Shown here: positions 29,688 through 37,640 of the stretch, piece by piece
How positions within the stretch are numbered: the stretch's first letter is position 1
How the letters are laid out: each line of letters begins with the position of its first letter
Assembly: GCF_035956715.1 (NCBI RefSeq)
Contig: NZ_CP108381.1
Span: forward strand, 1-64,000
From: Nocardia sp. NBC_01329
GTDB lineage: Bacteria > Actinomycetota > Actinomycetes > Mycobacteriales > Mycobacteriaceae
Direction of reading: 5' to 3'
DNA: 64,000 nucleotides
Program-made: the position numbers and the translations under genes
Notes under the pieces: model-generated
Told to the model about the DNA's origin: nothing
What the model saw: the letters and a program-made list of their open reading frames with translations, nothing else
The model's database searches: none

Positions 29688-32450
29688 ATGGACACCACCG
29701 CGGCAGCACTGCGTTCTGATTCGCACAACCCCCGGGCCACCACCTCCGCCGCCGGCTCATCGGAGCCCGGTGCGGCCGAGGCCATGGCCCTGCCCGGCCT
29801 GGAGCTCTCCGGCGGCGGCCGGGGCGCGGCGGGTTCCGGCGGCCGGGAGGCGGTGGGTTCCGGCGGCCGGGAGGCGGTGGGTTCCGGCGGCCGGGAGGCC
29901 GGTGGCGCGCCGAGCGGGCTGGCCGCGTTGCAACGGCGGGTACAGGCCGAGCAGACGCAGCAGCGCACGGATACCGCGCAGCGCCGGACCGAGGAGGCCG
30001 GGCAACTACTCGAGGGTCTCAACCCGCAGCAGCGCGCCGCCGTTCTGCACACCGGGCCGCCGCTGCTGATCGTGGCGGGGGCGGGTTCGGGCAAGACCGC
30101 GGTCCTGACCCGCCGGATCGCCTATCTGCTGGCCGCCCGCGGGGCCACGCCCGGGCAGATCCTGGCCATCACCTTCACCAACAAGGCCGCCGCCGAGATG
30201 CGGGAGCGGGTCATCGAGCTGGTCGGCCCGCGCGCCGCGAGTATGTGGGTGTCGACCTTCCACTCCAGTTGTGTCCGGATCCTGCGCACTCAGTCGGCGT
30301 TGCTGCCCGGGCTGAACTCCAATTTCTCCATCTACGACGCCGACGATTCCCGGCGCCTGTTCACCATGATCGGCCGGGATCTGGAACTGGACCCCAAGAA
30401 GTATTCGCCGCGATTGCTCGCGACGGCGATCTCGAACCTGAAGAACGAACTCGTCGGCCCGGAGCAGGCGAGCAGTGACGCCGGGTTCGAGGAGGCCGAA
30501 CTCGCGCGCGTCGTCGCCCGTGTCTACACCGAATACCAGCGGCGGCTACGCGCGGCCAACGCACTGGACTTCGACGATCTCATCGGTGAGACGGTCGCTT
30601 TGTTGCAGCGCCATCCCGAGGTCGCCGAGTATTATCGCCGCCGCTTCCGGCATGTCATGGTCGACGAGTACCAGGACACCAATCACGCGCAGTACGTGCT
30701 GGTGCGAGAACTTGTCGGGCATCACACCGCGATCGCGGACGCGACCGGCGAAGCAGCCGAGACCGAGGCCGGTGCGGCGGCCGCCGCGGATATCTCGCAA
30801 CCGGATCCACATGCCGTACCGCCCAGCGAGCTCTGCGTGGTCGGCGACGCGGATCAGTCCATCTATGCCTTCCGTGGCGCCACCATCCGCAATATCGAGG
30901 AATTCGAGCGCGATTTCCCCGAGGCCGAGACCATTCTCCTGGAACAGAACTACCGGTCCACCCAGAACATCTTGTCCGCGGCCAACGCGGTGATCGCGCG
31001 TAACAGCAACCGCCGCGACAAGAGGTTGTGGACCGACGCCGGTGAGGGCGAACTCATCACCGGCTACGTCGCCGACAACGAACACGACGAGGCGGCCTTC
31101 GTCGCCCGCGAGATCGACCGTCTGGTGGACGAGGGGGAGACGGCCTACTCCGATATCGCGGTGTTCTACCGCACCAACAACAACTCCCGAGCCCTGGAGG
31201 AGATCTTCATCCGGATGGGCCTGCCCTACAAGGTGGTCGGCGGGGTTCGGTTCTACGAGCGCAAAGAGGTCCGCGATATCGTCGCCTACCTGCGCGTGCT
31301 GGAGAACCCCGACGATGCGGTCGGCCTGCGCCGGATCCTCAACACCCCGCGTCGCGGTATCGGCGACCGCGCCGAGGCGTGTGTGGCCGTACACGCCGAA
31401 CAGCGCGGTATCGGATTCGCCGAGGCGCTGCGCGATGCGGCCGCCGGTGAGGTCGCGCTGCTGAACACCCGGGCTCGTAACGCCATAGCCGGGTTCGTCG
31501 CGCTGCTCGAACAGATCCGGGCCGCGGGCGAAATGGACGAGGTGGATTTCCCCGATGTGGGCGCGGTGGTCGAGGCGGTACTGGACCGGACGGGCTATCG
31601 GGCGGAGTTGGAAGCCTCCGATGATCCGCAGGACGGTGCCCGGCTGGACAACCTGAACGAGCTGGTCAGCGTCGCCAGGGAATTCAGTTCCGAGGCTCGT
31701 AACGCGCTCGAAGCCGCAGCGGCCGAGGGGCTGGCCCCGGAAACGGGTGAGGGCGAACCCGAACCCGGTTCGCTGGCGGCGTTCCTGGAGCGGGTTTCGC
31801 TGGTGGCCGATGCCGACCAGATACCCGAGGAGGGCTCGGGCATGGTCACCATGATGACTCTGCACACCGCGAAGGGCCTCGAGTTCCCGGTCGTCTTCGT
31901 AACCGGCTGGGAGGATGGGCAGTTCCCGCATCTGCGTGCCCTCGGCGATCCCGCCGAACTGGCCGAGGAGCGGCGGCTGGCCTATGTGGGCATCACCCGG
32001 GCCCGGCGCCGCCTGTACCTCACCCGCGCGGTGGTCCGTTCGGCGTGGGGGCAACCGGTGTTCAATCCGGAGTCGCGGTTCCTGCAGGAGGTTCCGGACC
32101 ATCTGATCGACTGGAAGCGGCTCGAACCCAAACGGTCCTCCGCACCGGCGCAGTACGGCCGCCGTCGCGGCGCCGAGTCGACGGGTGAGGACTGGACCGG
32201 TGGCCGGCCGCAGTCCTGGGAGGCTCGGCCCGGTATCGGGGAGGGAGGCTCGGCCCGGCGCGGTGTATCCCGGAACAATGTCGGCCTGGTTCTGGCGGTG
32301 GGTGATCGGGTCAGTGACGACAAATACGGTCTCGGCCGGGTGGTCGCCGCCGACGGGGGTGGCGATTTGGCCAGTGTGACGATCGATTTCGGATCCAGCG
32401 GCACCATCCGGCTCATCCCGAAGTTCAGCCAGACGCTGACCAAGCTCTAG
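29688..32450 (+). CDS. uvrD1: ATP-dependent DNA helicase UvrD1/PcrA
   Basis: 920 aa, an SF1A helicase: Walker A AGAGSGKTAVLTRRI (~128-142), motif Ia AITFTNKAAAEMRERV, Walker B VDEYQDTNHAQY, motif III GDADQSIYAFRGA, motif IV LEQNYRSTQNIL, motif V LHTAKGLEFPVVFVTG, motif VI RRLAYVGITRARRRLYL. The C-terminal VGDRVSDDKYGLGRV..TKL is the Tudor-like tail that contacts Ku or RNA polymerase in homologues. It differs from M. tuberculosis UvrD1 in a ~110-residue low-complexity N-terminus with three GSGGREAV repeats and in a ~20-residue Ala/Glu insertion before PSELCVVGDAD. A later start such as the ATG at 29784 is possible. Functions in nucleotide-excision and double-strand-break repair. Confidence 0.95.
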   Translation: MDTTAAALRSDSHNPRATTSAAGSSEPGAAEAMALPGLELSGGGRGAAGSGGREAVGSGGREAVGSGGREAGGAPSGLAALQRRVQAEQTQQRTDTAQRRTEEAGQLLEGLNPQQRAAVLHTGPPLLIVAGAGSGKTAVLTRRIAYLLAARGATPGQILAITFTNKAAAEMRERVIELVGPRAASMWVSTFHSSCVRILRTQSALLPGLNSNFSIYDADDSRRLFTMIGRDLELDPKKYSPRLLATAISNLKNELVGPEQASSDAGFEEAELARVVARVYTEYQRRLRAANALDFDDLIGETVALLQRHPEVAEYYRRRFRHVMVDEYQDTNHAQYVLVRELVGHHTAIADATGEAAETEAGAAAAADISQPDPHAVPPSELCVVGDADQSIYAFRGATIRNIEEFERDFPEAETILLEQNYRSTQNILSAANAVIARNSNRRDKRLWTDAGEGELITGYVADNEHDEAAFVAREIDRLVDEGETAYSDIAVFYRTNNNSRALEEIFIRMGLPYKVVGGVRFYERKEVRDIVAYLRVLENPDDAVGLRRILNTPRRGIGDRAEACVAVHAEQRGIGFAEALRDAAAGEVALLNTRARNAIAGFVALLEQIRAAGEMDEVDFPDVGAVVEAVLDRTGYRAELEASDDPQDGARLDNLNELVSVAREFSSEARNALEAAAAEGLAPETGEGEPEPGSLAAFLERVSLVADADQIPEEGSGMVTMMTLHTAKGLEFPVVFVTGWEDGQFPHLRALGDPAELAEERRLAYVGITRARRRLYLTRAVVRSAWGQPVFNPESRFLQEVPDHLIDWKRLEPKRSSAPAQYGRRRGAESTGEDWTGGRPQSWEARPGIGEGGSARRGVSRNNVGLVLAVGDRVSDDKYGLGRVVAADGGGDLASVTIDFGSSGTIRLIPKFSQTLTKL
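29832..29899 (+). repeat. In-frame 24-bp tandem repeat in the uvrD1 5' end
   Basis: Two perfect 24-bp units (29832-29855, 29856-29879) and a third that diverges after about 20 bp, encoding GSGGREAV, GSGGREAV, GSGGREAG. The unit length is a multiple of three, so copy-number change would keep frame. Confidence 0.9.
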
Positions 32451-32523
32451 CGCGTCCACGGGTCCGGCGGCGCGGTCAGTTTCCGCCCATGGAGGCTGTC
32501 GCGCAGTGCGGACAGTAGCAAAA

Positions 32524-32554
32524 CGACCCTCGGCGGAATATCAGCCGAGGGTCG
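32524..32554. terminator. Terminator hairpin between convergent uvrD1 and M23 genes
   Basis: Perfect 11-bp arms cgaccctcggc (32524-32534) / gccgagggtcg (32544-32554) with a 9-nt loop. On the minus strand the stem is followed by TTTTGC, so it most resembles an intrinsic terminator for the leftward M23 gene, and can also stop rightward transcripts from uvrD1. Confidence 0.75.
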
Positions 32555-32586
32555 CGTATCTCGAACCTCTGAGTGCGGAGATTCGG

Positions 32587-33876
32587 TCAGTCGCCGCTGC
32601 CGGTGAGGCCGATGCCACGAGTGGCCAGCCACGGCACCGGGTCGATTTTGTCGCTGCCGTTGAGCCAGACCTCGAAGTGGCAGTGCGGGCCGGTGGAGAA
32701 CCCACGGTTGCCGACGGTGGCGATCTGATCTCCCGCGAACACGTATTCACCCATCGAGACGGTGGTGGTGTCGACATGTCCGTAGACGGTGACGGTGCCG
32801 TCGGCGTGCATGAGCCGGACCCACATGCCGAAGCCCGAGGCGGGCCCGGCGTCGATGACCTCACCGTCTGCTACGGCGTAGATCGGGGTGCCGATCGGTG
32901 CGGCCACATCGATACCGAGATGTTGGACACCCCAGCGGGCGCCGTATCCGGAGGTGTAGGAGCCGCTGGCGAACTTCGAGAACAGCGGACGGAATTTGGC
33001 TTCCTCGGCCTGGGCGAGATCTTCGGCGAATTGGGCGCCGTTGGCCAGCATTTCGCCGAATCGGCCGGTATCGGCCGGGAGGTTGCCACCGAGCATCTGT
33101 GGTGAGGCGGTGTTCGTCGAGACGGCCGGATCCTGTATCGCCATCGACTGGGCGGCGATCTCGTGAACCGATCCGGCGGCCTCGTAGTCGGTGGCCTGCT
33201 GGGCCTGTTTGTGGTCGCCGGGCTCCGCGGTGGCGCACTGCCCGGCCGCAACCACCGCACCCGCGGCTACCGCGACGACCGCGGCGCGACCCTTGAGCGC
33301 CGACGGCGGGGCCGCTACCCGGTGCGCACCCCGGGAGCGGGATTGCCGCGGCTCCTCATCGATGTCCTCTTCGGCGACCGGTGCGTTTTCCAGCGCTTCG
33401 GCGATCGTCGTGGGTCTGTCGTGGCGGGCGGGGCCGCTGGGCTCGGGTGCAGGGCCGGCATCGTGCCAGGTCTGCGCCGGGGTATCGGACCAGGGCTGCG
33501 CATCGGCCCAGCCCTGATGGGTGTTCCAGTTCGGATCACTGTGCCAGGCGGGCTTTTCGTGCTGCTGCCACCCACCCTGCTGCCAGTTGTCCTGTTGCCA
33601 GTTGTCCTGCTGTTGCCGGTCGGCACCGGACCAGTTGTCGGCCTGCGAATCGGCCCAGCCCTGGTTGGTCGACCAGAAATCGTCGGCCGCGGTGCGGTGG
33701 GCGTCGGCCGCGGCGGATGCTGCGGCGGTGTTGAGGGGGCGCCTACGGGCTCGGCTGTCGCCGGGGGCACCGAACGCGTTGAACGATTGGGCCCCTTCGG
33801 TGGGCTGCGCGTTCTCCCGCCGACGCCCGGCGGGACGACCGTCGGTCTGCGGGTCGAGGATGCCGCGGTGGTTCAT
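32587..33876 (-). CDS. M23 (LytM-like) peptidase, membrane-anchored
   Basis: 429 aa. Layout: a ~220-residue cytosolic, low-complexity N-terminus with Trp/Gln-rich repeats (DNWQQDNWQQGGWQQ); one transmembrane segment (GRAAVVAVAAGAVVAAG, ~222-238); a helical stalk; and a C-terminal M23 domain with HLGIDVAAPIGTPIYAVADG (first metal His and Asp) and GHVDTTTV plus TGPHCHFEVW (HxH). It should cleave peptidoglycan cross-bridges or act as a regulator. It occupies the position of M. tuberculosis Rv0950c. The first start codon in the frame is 33876, just after an in-frame stop, so the N-terminus is fixed. Confidence 0.92.
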   Translation of the reverse strand: MNHRGILDPQTDGRPAGRRRENAQPTEGAQSFNAFGAPGDSRARRRPLNTAAASAAADAHRTAADDFWSTNQGWADSQADNWSGADRQQQDNWQQDNWQQGGWQQHEKPAWHSDPNWNTHQGWADAQPWSDTPAQTWHDAGPAPEPSGPARHDRPTTIAEALENAPVAEEDIDEEPRQSRSRGAHRVAAPPSALKGRAAVVAVAAGAVVAAGQCATAEPGDHKQAQQATDYEAAGSVHEIAAQSMAIQDPAVSTNTASPQMLGGNLPADTGRFGEMLANGAQFAEDLAQAEEAKFRPLFSKFASGSYTSGYGARWGVQHLGIDVAAPIGTPIYAVADGEVIDAGPASGFGMWVRLMHADGTVTVYGHVDTTTVSMGEYVFAGDQIATVGNRGFSTGPHCHFEVWLNGSDKIDPVPWLATRGIGLTGSGD

Positions 33877-34171
33877 CGGCCGGTTCGCATCCGACTGGCA
33901 CCGGAGATCTGCTCAGCGGTGACGGGATGCGGCGCCGGAAAGGCTGCTGCCGAACGGCCCTGCGACTGCGGAGCGGGGTGCTGCGTCAAGCTGCCGTCCT
34001 CTCTCATACCTGCTCACGGGGGCGATACCACGGAGATCTCTACCCGCGCGACAACCAGGTGCGCAAGCATCCACGCTGTGCAACGTTTGTGATCGGCCTG
34101 TGACATCGACCGCTTCGACGGTAACGAAACGATTGCGACGCGGCAAGCGGTAGGCCATAATCAAACGTTAC

Positions 34172-34187
34172 TGTGACATTGATCACG
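34172..34187. promoter_or_regulatory. Candidate CRP/GlxR-type binding site
   Basis: TGTGA-cattga-TCACG matches the CRP-family palindrome TGTGA-N6-TCACA at 9 of 10 defined positions. It lies 313 bp upstream of sucC and 296 bp upstream of the M23 gene, so it could serve either; cAMP-dependent regulators control TCA and cell-wall hydrolase genes in relatives. Inferred from sequence match only. Confidence 0.5.
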
Positions 34188-34365
34188 TTTCCCTCGCCGA
34201 TGGGGCTCACGCTCGGACGGCCCGTCCGGTGAACCCGGCGCCGGAAGCGCCCTCTGGCGTGGACCGGCGTACGGCGCCGCCTGCCGCTCCCGTGAAAGCT
34301 ACTCGCCGGTAGCCATGGCCTGCGGGTTTGACCTCCCCGCGGGAGGGCTCGTGACCTGCGCCACT

Positions 34366-34371
34366 TAGGAT
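34366..34371 (+). promoter_or_regulatory. Possible sucC -10 hexamer (TAGGAT)
   Basis: TAGGAT fits the TANNNT -10 consensus of actinobacterial housekeeping sigma factors and lies 114 bp before the sucC ATG. A TTGACC at 34328-34333 is too far upstream to be its -35. Weak evidence. Confidence 0.3.
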
Positions 34372-34484
34372 GAACGTGCCCGATCGGGCGTCCCTATGAG
34401 TGGTTAGAGTCCGAACGACCCGCTACCGACGTCGGGCCGCCAACAAAGACGTTGTCATAGCAACGCAGACGAGACGGTGAGTAC

Positions 34485-35648
34485 ATGGATCTCTTCGAAT
34501 ATCAGGCGAAGGAGCTCTTCGTAAAGCACGGGGTGCCTTCGTCGGAAGGTCGCGTGACCGACACTGCCGAGGACGCCCGCGCCATCGCCGCGGAAATCGG
34601 CAAGCCGGTGATGATCAAATCCCAGGTGAAGGTCGGCGGCCGTGGCAAGGCCGGTGGCGTTAAGTACGCGGCCACCCCGGAGGATGCGTTCACCCACGGG
34701 CAGAACATCCTCGGCCTGGACATCAAGGGACACATCACCAAGAAGATCCTGGTCGCCGAGGCGAAGGACATCGCCGAGGAGTACTACATCTCCTTCCTGC
34801 TCGACCGCACCAACCGCACCTACCTGGCCATGTGCTCGGTCGAAGGCGGTATGGAGATCGAAGAGGTCGCCGCCACCAAACCCGACCGGCTCGCCAAGGT
34901 CACGGTCGACGCGGTCAAGGGTGTCGACCTCGCGTTCGCCCGCTCCATCGCCGAGCAGGGCCACCTGCCCGCCGATGTGCTGGACGCCGCCGCGGTCACC
35001 ATCCAGAAGCTGTGGGAGGTCTTCGTCAACGAAGACGCCACCCTGGTCGAGGTCAACCCGCTGGTCCGCACCCCGGACAACGAGATCCTCGCCCTCGACG
35101 GCAAGGTAACCCTGGACGAGAACGCCGAGTTCCGGCACCCCGACCACGCGGAGTTCGCCGACAAGGACGCGACCGATCCGCTGGAGCTCAAGGCCAAAGA
35201 GAACGACCTCAACTACGTCAAGCTCGACGGTCAGGTCGGGATCATCGGCAACGGTGCCGGTCTGGTCATGTCGACCCTGGACGTCGTCGCCTACGCCGGC
35301 GAGAACCACAACGGCGTGAAGCCGGCCAACTTCCTCGATATCGGTGGCGGTGCCTCCGCGGAGGTCATGGCCAACGGTCTCGACGTGATCCTGAACGACG
35401 CTCAGGTCAAGAGCGTCTTCGTGAACGTGTTCGGCGGCATCACCGCCTGCGACGCGGTCGCCAACGGCATCGTCAAAGCCCTCGAGATCCTGGGCGACGA
35501 AGCGAACAAGCCGCTGGTGGTCCGCCTGGACGGGAACCGGGTGGAAGAGGGCCGCAAGATCCTCGCCGAGGCCGCGCACCCGCTGGTGACGCTGGCGAAG
35601 ACCATGGACGAAGGCGCCGACAAGGCCGCCGAACTCGCGGCCCGCTGA
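34485..35648 (+). CDS. sucC: Succinyl-CoA synthetase beta subunit (ADP-forming)
   Basis: 387 aa. Starts [18 protein letters not shown], the ATP-grasp N-terminus; [35 protein letters not shown] (Mg/nucleotide site) and the CoA-ligase domain [26 protein letters not shown] follow. With SucD it converts succinyl-CoA to succinate with ATP formation in the TCA cycle. Base composition is strongly C-ending, more so than neighbours, as expected for a highly expressed gene. 42 bp separate it from sucD. Confidence 0.98.
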   Translation: MDLFEYQAKELFVKHGVPSSEGRVTDTAEDARAIAAEIGKPVMIKSQVKVGGRGKAGGVKYAATPEDAFTHGQNILGLDIKGHITKKILVAEAKDIAEEYYISFLLDRTNRTYLAMCSVEGGMEIEEVAATKPDRLAKVTVDAVKGVDLAFARSIAEQGHLPADVLDAAAVTIQKLWEVFVNEDATLVEVNPLVRTPDNEILALDGKVTLDENAEFRHPDHAEFADKDATDPLELKAKENDLNYVKLDGQVGIIGNGAGLVMSTLDVVAYAGENHNGVKPANFLDIGGGASAEVMANGLDVILNDAQVKSVFVNVFGGITACDAVANGIVKALEILGDEANKPLVVRLDGNRVEEGRKILAEAAHPLVTLAKTMDEGADKAAELAAR

Positions 35649-35690
35649 GTCGACCTACTAGGGCACGCCCAGTAAAGGACAAAAAGAACT

Positions 35691-36605
35691 ATGTCAATCT
35701 TCCTCAACAAGGACTCGAAGGTCATCGTCCAGGGCATCACCGGCGGCGAGGGCACCAAGCACACCGCCCTGATGCTCAAGGCGGGCACCCAGGTCGTCGG
35801 CGGTGTGAACGCGCGTAAGGCGGGCACCACCGTCTCGCACACCGACAAAGACGGCAACGCGATCGAACTGCCCGTGTTCGCTTCGGTGGCCGAGGCCATC
35901 GAGAAGACCGGCGCCGATGTCTCCATCGCGTTCGTGCCACCGAAGTTCTCCAAGGACGCCATCATCGAGGCCATCGACGCGGAGATCCCGCTGCTCGTGG
36001 TCATCACCGAGGGCATCCCGGTACAGGACACCGCCTACGCGTGGGCCTACAACGTCGAGAAGGGCGCCAAGACCCGGATCATCGGCCCCAACTGCCCCGG
36101 CATCATCACCCCCGGCGAATCGCTGGTCGGAATCACCCCGGCCAACATCTCCGGCAAGGGCCCGATCGGCCTGGTCTCCAAGTCCGGCACCCTGACCTAC
36201 CAGATGATGTACGAGCTGCGCGACTTCGGCTTCTCGACCTCCATCGGCATCGGCGGCGACCCGGTCATCGGCACCACCCATATCGACGCCATCGAGGCCT
36301 TCGAGAAGGACCCCGAGACGAAGCTGATCGTCATGATCGGTGAGATCGGCGGCGACGCCGAAGAGCGGGCCGCGGCCTACATCCAGGCCAATGTCACCAA
36401 GCCGGTCGTCGGCTACGTGGCCGGGTTCACCGCCCCCGAGGGCAAGACCATGGGCCACGCGGGCGCCATCGTCTCCGGCTCCTCGGGCACCGCGCAAGCC
36501 AAGAAGGACGCGCTCGAGGCCGCGGGCGTGAAGGTCGGCAAGACGCCGTCCGAAACCGCCGCGCTCGCGCGCGAGATCCTGGAGAAGGCGGCCGTCTCCG
36601 CCTGA
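35691..36605 (+). CDS. sucD: Succinyl-CoA synthetase alpha subunit
   Basis: 304 aa, with AAAGGAC upstream. [15 protein letters not shown] is the CoA-binding Rossmann start, [12 protein letters not shown] the second family block, and [15 protein letters not shown] contains the phosphohistidine (~residue 256) with its loop. Partner of SucC. Ends EKAAVSA followed by a terminator hairpin at 36628-36656. Confidence 0.98.
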   Translation: MSIFLNKDSKVIVQGITGGEGTKHTALMLKAGTQVVGGVNARKAGTTVSHTDKDGNAIELPVFASVAEAIEKTGADVSIAFVPPKFSKDAIIEAIDAEIPLLVVITEGIPVQDTAYAWAYNVEKGAKTRIIGPNCPGIITPGESLVGITPANISGKGPIGLVSKSGTLTYQMMYELRDFGFSTSIGIGGDPVIGTTHIDAIEAFEKDPETKLIVMIGEIGGDAEERAAAYIQANVTKPVVGYVAGFTAPEGKTMGHAGAIVSGSSGTAQAKKDALEAAGVKVGKTPSETAALAREILEKAAVSA

Positions 36606-36627
36606 ACCGGTCACCGCGCCCAACTCC

Positions 36628-36656
36628 GAGGCCGTCCGCGTCGTGCGGGCGGCCTC
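36628..36656 (+). terminator. sucCD terminator hairpin
   Basis: gaggccgtccgc (36628-36639) pairs with gcgggcggcctc (36645-36656) with one G-T pair and a 5-nt loop, 22 bp after the sucD stop; tgtgtct follows. Confidence 0.7.
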
Positions 36657-36665
36657 TGTGTCTAT

Positions 36666-36900
36666 GGCGCCGCCTTCGGCGGCGCGGGTCGGGGCCCTAT
36701 TAACCCCGGTTCTTCACTCCTACGCTCAGTCGCTACGCTCCATCGCTTCGTCGCTCCAGAACCGGGGCGGGCCCCGACTGTGTTTGTTTGCCCCGCCTGC
36801 GGCGGGGCGGTCGGGGCCCTCGTGACCCCGGTTCTTCACTCCGGCGCTCAGTCGCTGCGCTCCATCGCTCTGTCGCTCCAGAACCGGGGCGGGCCCCGAC
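36666..36900. repeat. R1 palindromic repeat, two tandem copies (inverted orientation)
   Basis: Copy one spans 36666-36778 and copy two 36781-36900, both reverse-complement to the copy at 27314. Each has the ccccggttct/agaaccgggg inner arms and ggtcggggccc/gggccccgac outer arms. The accompanying short hairpin is ggcgccgccttcggcggcgc in the first copy and gccccgcctgcggcggggc in the second. The loop sequences differ at about ten positions, so the copies diverged mostly in the loop while the arms were kept. Confidence 0.9.
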
Positions 36901-37041
36901 TGCGGAGGCCGACCTATTCGGAGTAGATGGAAGGTGTGCGGACGAGTGACTTGATCACCTGGGCGGGCGCACAGCACTGTCAGTGCTCGATTGTCGCCGA
37001 ACTATCGATGGCCAACCGCACATTGCGGATCTCATGTGATC

Positions 37042-37095
37042 GATCGCTGTGCTCCTTCGCTTCGTCGCTCCCGAACCGGGGCGGGTCTCCCGGCT
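37042..37095. repeat. R1 fragment
   Basis: Matches the ctccttcgcttcgtcgctcc...gaaccggggcggg half of R1 in the same orientation as the 36.7-kb copies, then loses similarity. A truncated or decayed copy. Confidence 0.65.
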
Positions 37096-37204
37096 ACTGG
37101 GGGTGGACTGTCCGAGGGCGGACGCGCAGGTGAGTCGTGATCGGCCTGAGTAGGCTCTCGTCACCGAAAATGCTCAACGGTCGCCGATCTGTGGATGGCC
37201 GACC

Positions 37205-37270
37205 GCCCATCGCACGCGATCGGTCGCTGCGCTCCTTCGCTCTGTCGCTCTGGAACCGGGGCGGGCCCGA
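37205..37270. repeat. R1 fragment
   Basis: Similar half-element (ggtcgctgcgctccttcgc ... ggaaccggggcgggcccga) in the same orientation; the outer partner arm is lost. Confidence 0.65.
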
Positions 37271-37349
37271 ACACCGACGCGGACCACCCCGAGAAGACAG
37301 ACGGTCGACAAACATCCGGATCAGGACGTCCACGCCGACGCGACCCCTA

Positions 37350-37545
37350 TGAGTCGAGTTCTACGAGACACCCCAAAGGGTTGAGGCCGTCTCGCCGTTC
37401 AGGCCTCGAAGCGCATGCGCGAAGCGCGAGTCTCGAGGCCTGAACGGCGAGACCTCAGGGCCTCAACCCTCGCGCCGCCGCAGGCGGCGCCAAAAAAACA
37501 GCCCTCAACCCCCGCGCCGCCGCAGGCGGCGCCAAAAAACACAGC
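37350..37545. repeat. R2 element with 19-bp-arm palindrome and tandem GC hairpins
   Basis: A perfect inverted repeat, ctcgccgttcaggcctcga (37391-37409) / tcgaggcctgaacggcgag (37433-37451), with a 23-bp spacer containing gcgcatgcgc, is nested in outer arms gggttgaggc / gcctcaaccc. Two ~40-bp tandem units follow, each cctcaacc(c) + hairpin gcgccgccgcaggcggcgc + poly-A. The reverse complement of the first ~150 bp occurs at 55257-55402. Confidence 0.88.
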
Positions 37546-37640
37546 CGCGTCCTTCGGTGATGACCCGGGCGCGTGCGTGCAGTAGCGTCAAAGGGAATTC
37601 AGCCGTCAAGTACGTATTACTCGACCTAGGAGATGACGAC

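Larger units (their letters stand above)
33877..34484. other. 608-bp divergent intergenic region (M23 peptidase / sucC)
   Basis: A long region with no ORF that looks coding. It contains a CRP-type palindrome at 34172-34187, an extra TGTGA half-site near 34099, and a possible -10 TAGGAT at 34366-34371. The sucC ATG follows GAGACGGTGAG. I looked for a c-di-AMP (ydaO) riboswitch ahead of the M23 gene and did not find its conserved blocks. Confidence 0.5.
36606..37640. other. 1-kb repeat-filled intergenic region
   Basis: No credible gene. In order it contains the sucCD terminator, two inverted R1 copies, two decayed R1 fragments, one R2 copy with its long palindrome, and a tandem pair of GC hairpins each followed by six to seven A. 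In M. tuberculosis this position holds Rv0953c, which is missing here. The Shine-Dalgarno AGGAG for the next gene is at 37628-37632. Confidence 0.7.

Noticed and set aside
29600..29690. LexA/SOS box for uvrD1
   Set aside because: Only a single GTTCGA half-site; the palindrome TCGAAC-N4-GTTCGA is absent.
29339..30094. 251-residue minus-strand ORF opposite the uvrD1 5' end
   Set aside because: Its Pro/Arg/Ser repeats are the antisense of the GSGGREAV [13 protein letters not shown]; no support for coding.
33163..34092. 309-residue plus-strand ORF opposite the M23 peptidase
   Set aside because: Gly/Arg/Pro-rich shadow of a confirmed gene; no domain or ribosome-binding site.
33877..34484. ydaO (c-di-AMP) riboswitch ahead of the M23 gene
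   Set aside because: Such switches often precede cell-wall hydrolases, but the conserved purine-rich and pseudoknot blocks were not found on the minus strand.
37455..37545. Tandem GC hairpins as intrinsic terminators
   Set aside because: The homopolymer is A on the plus strand after the stem, and T before the stem on the minus strand, so neither direction has the canonical stem-then-U order.
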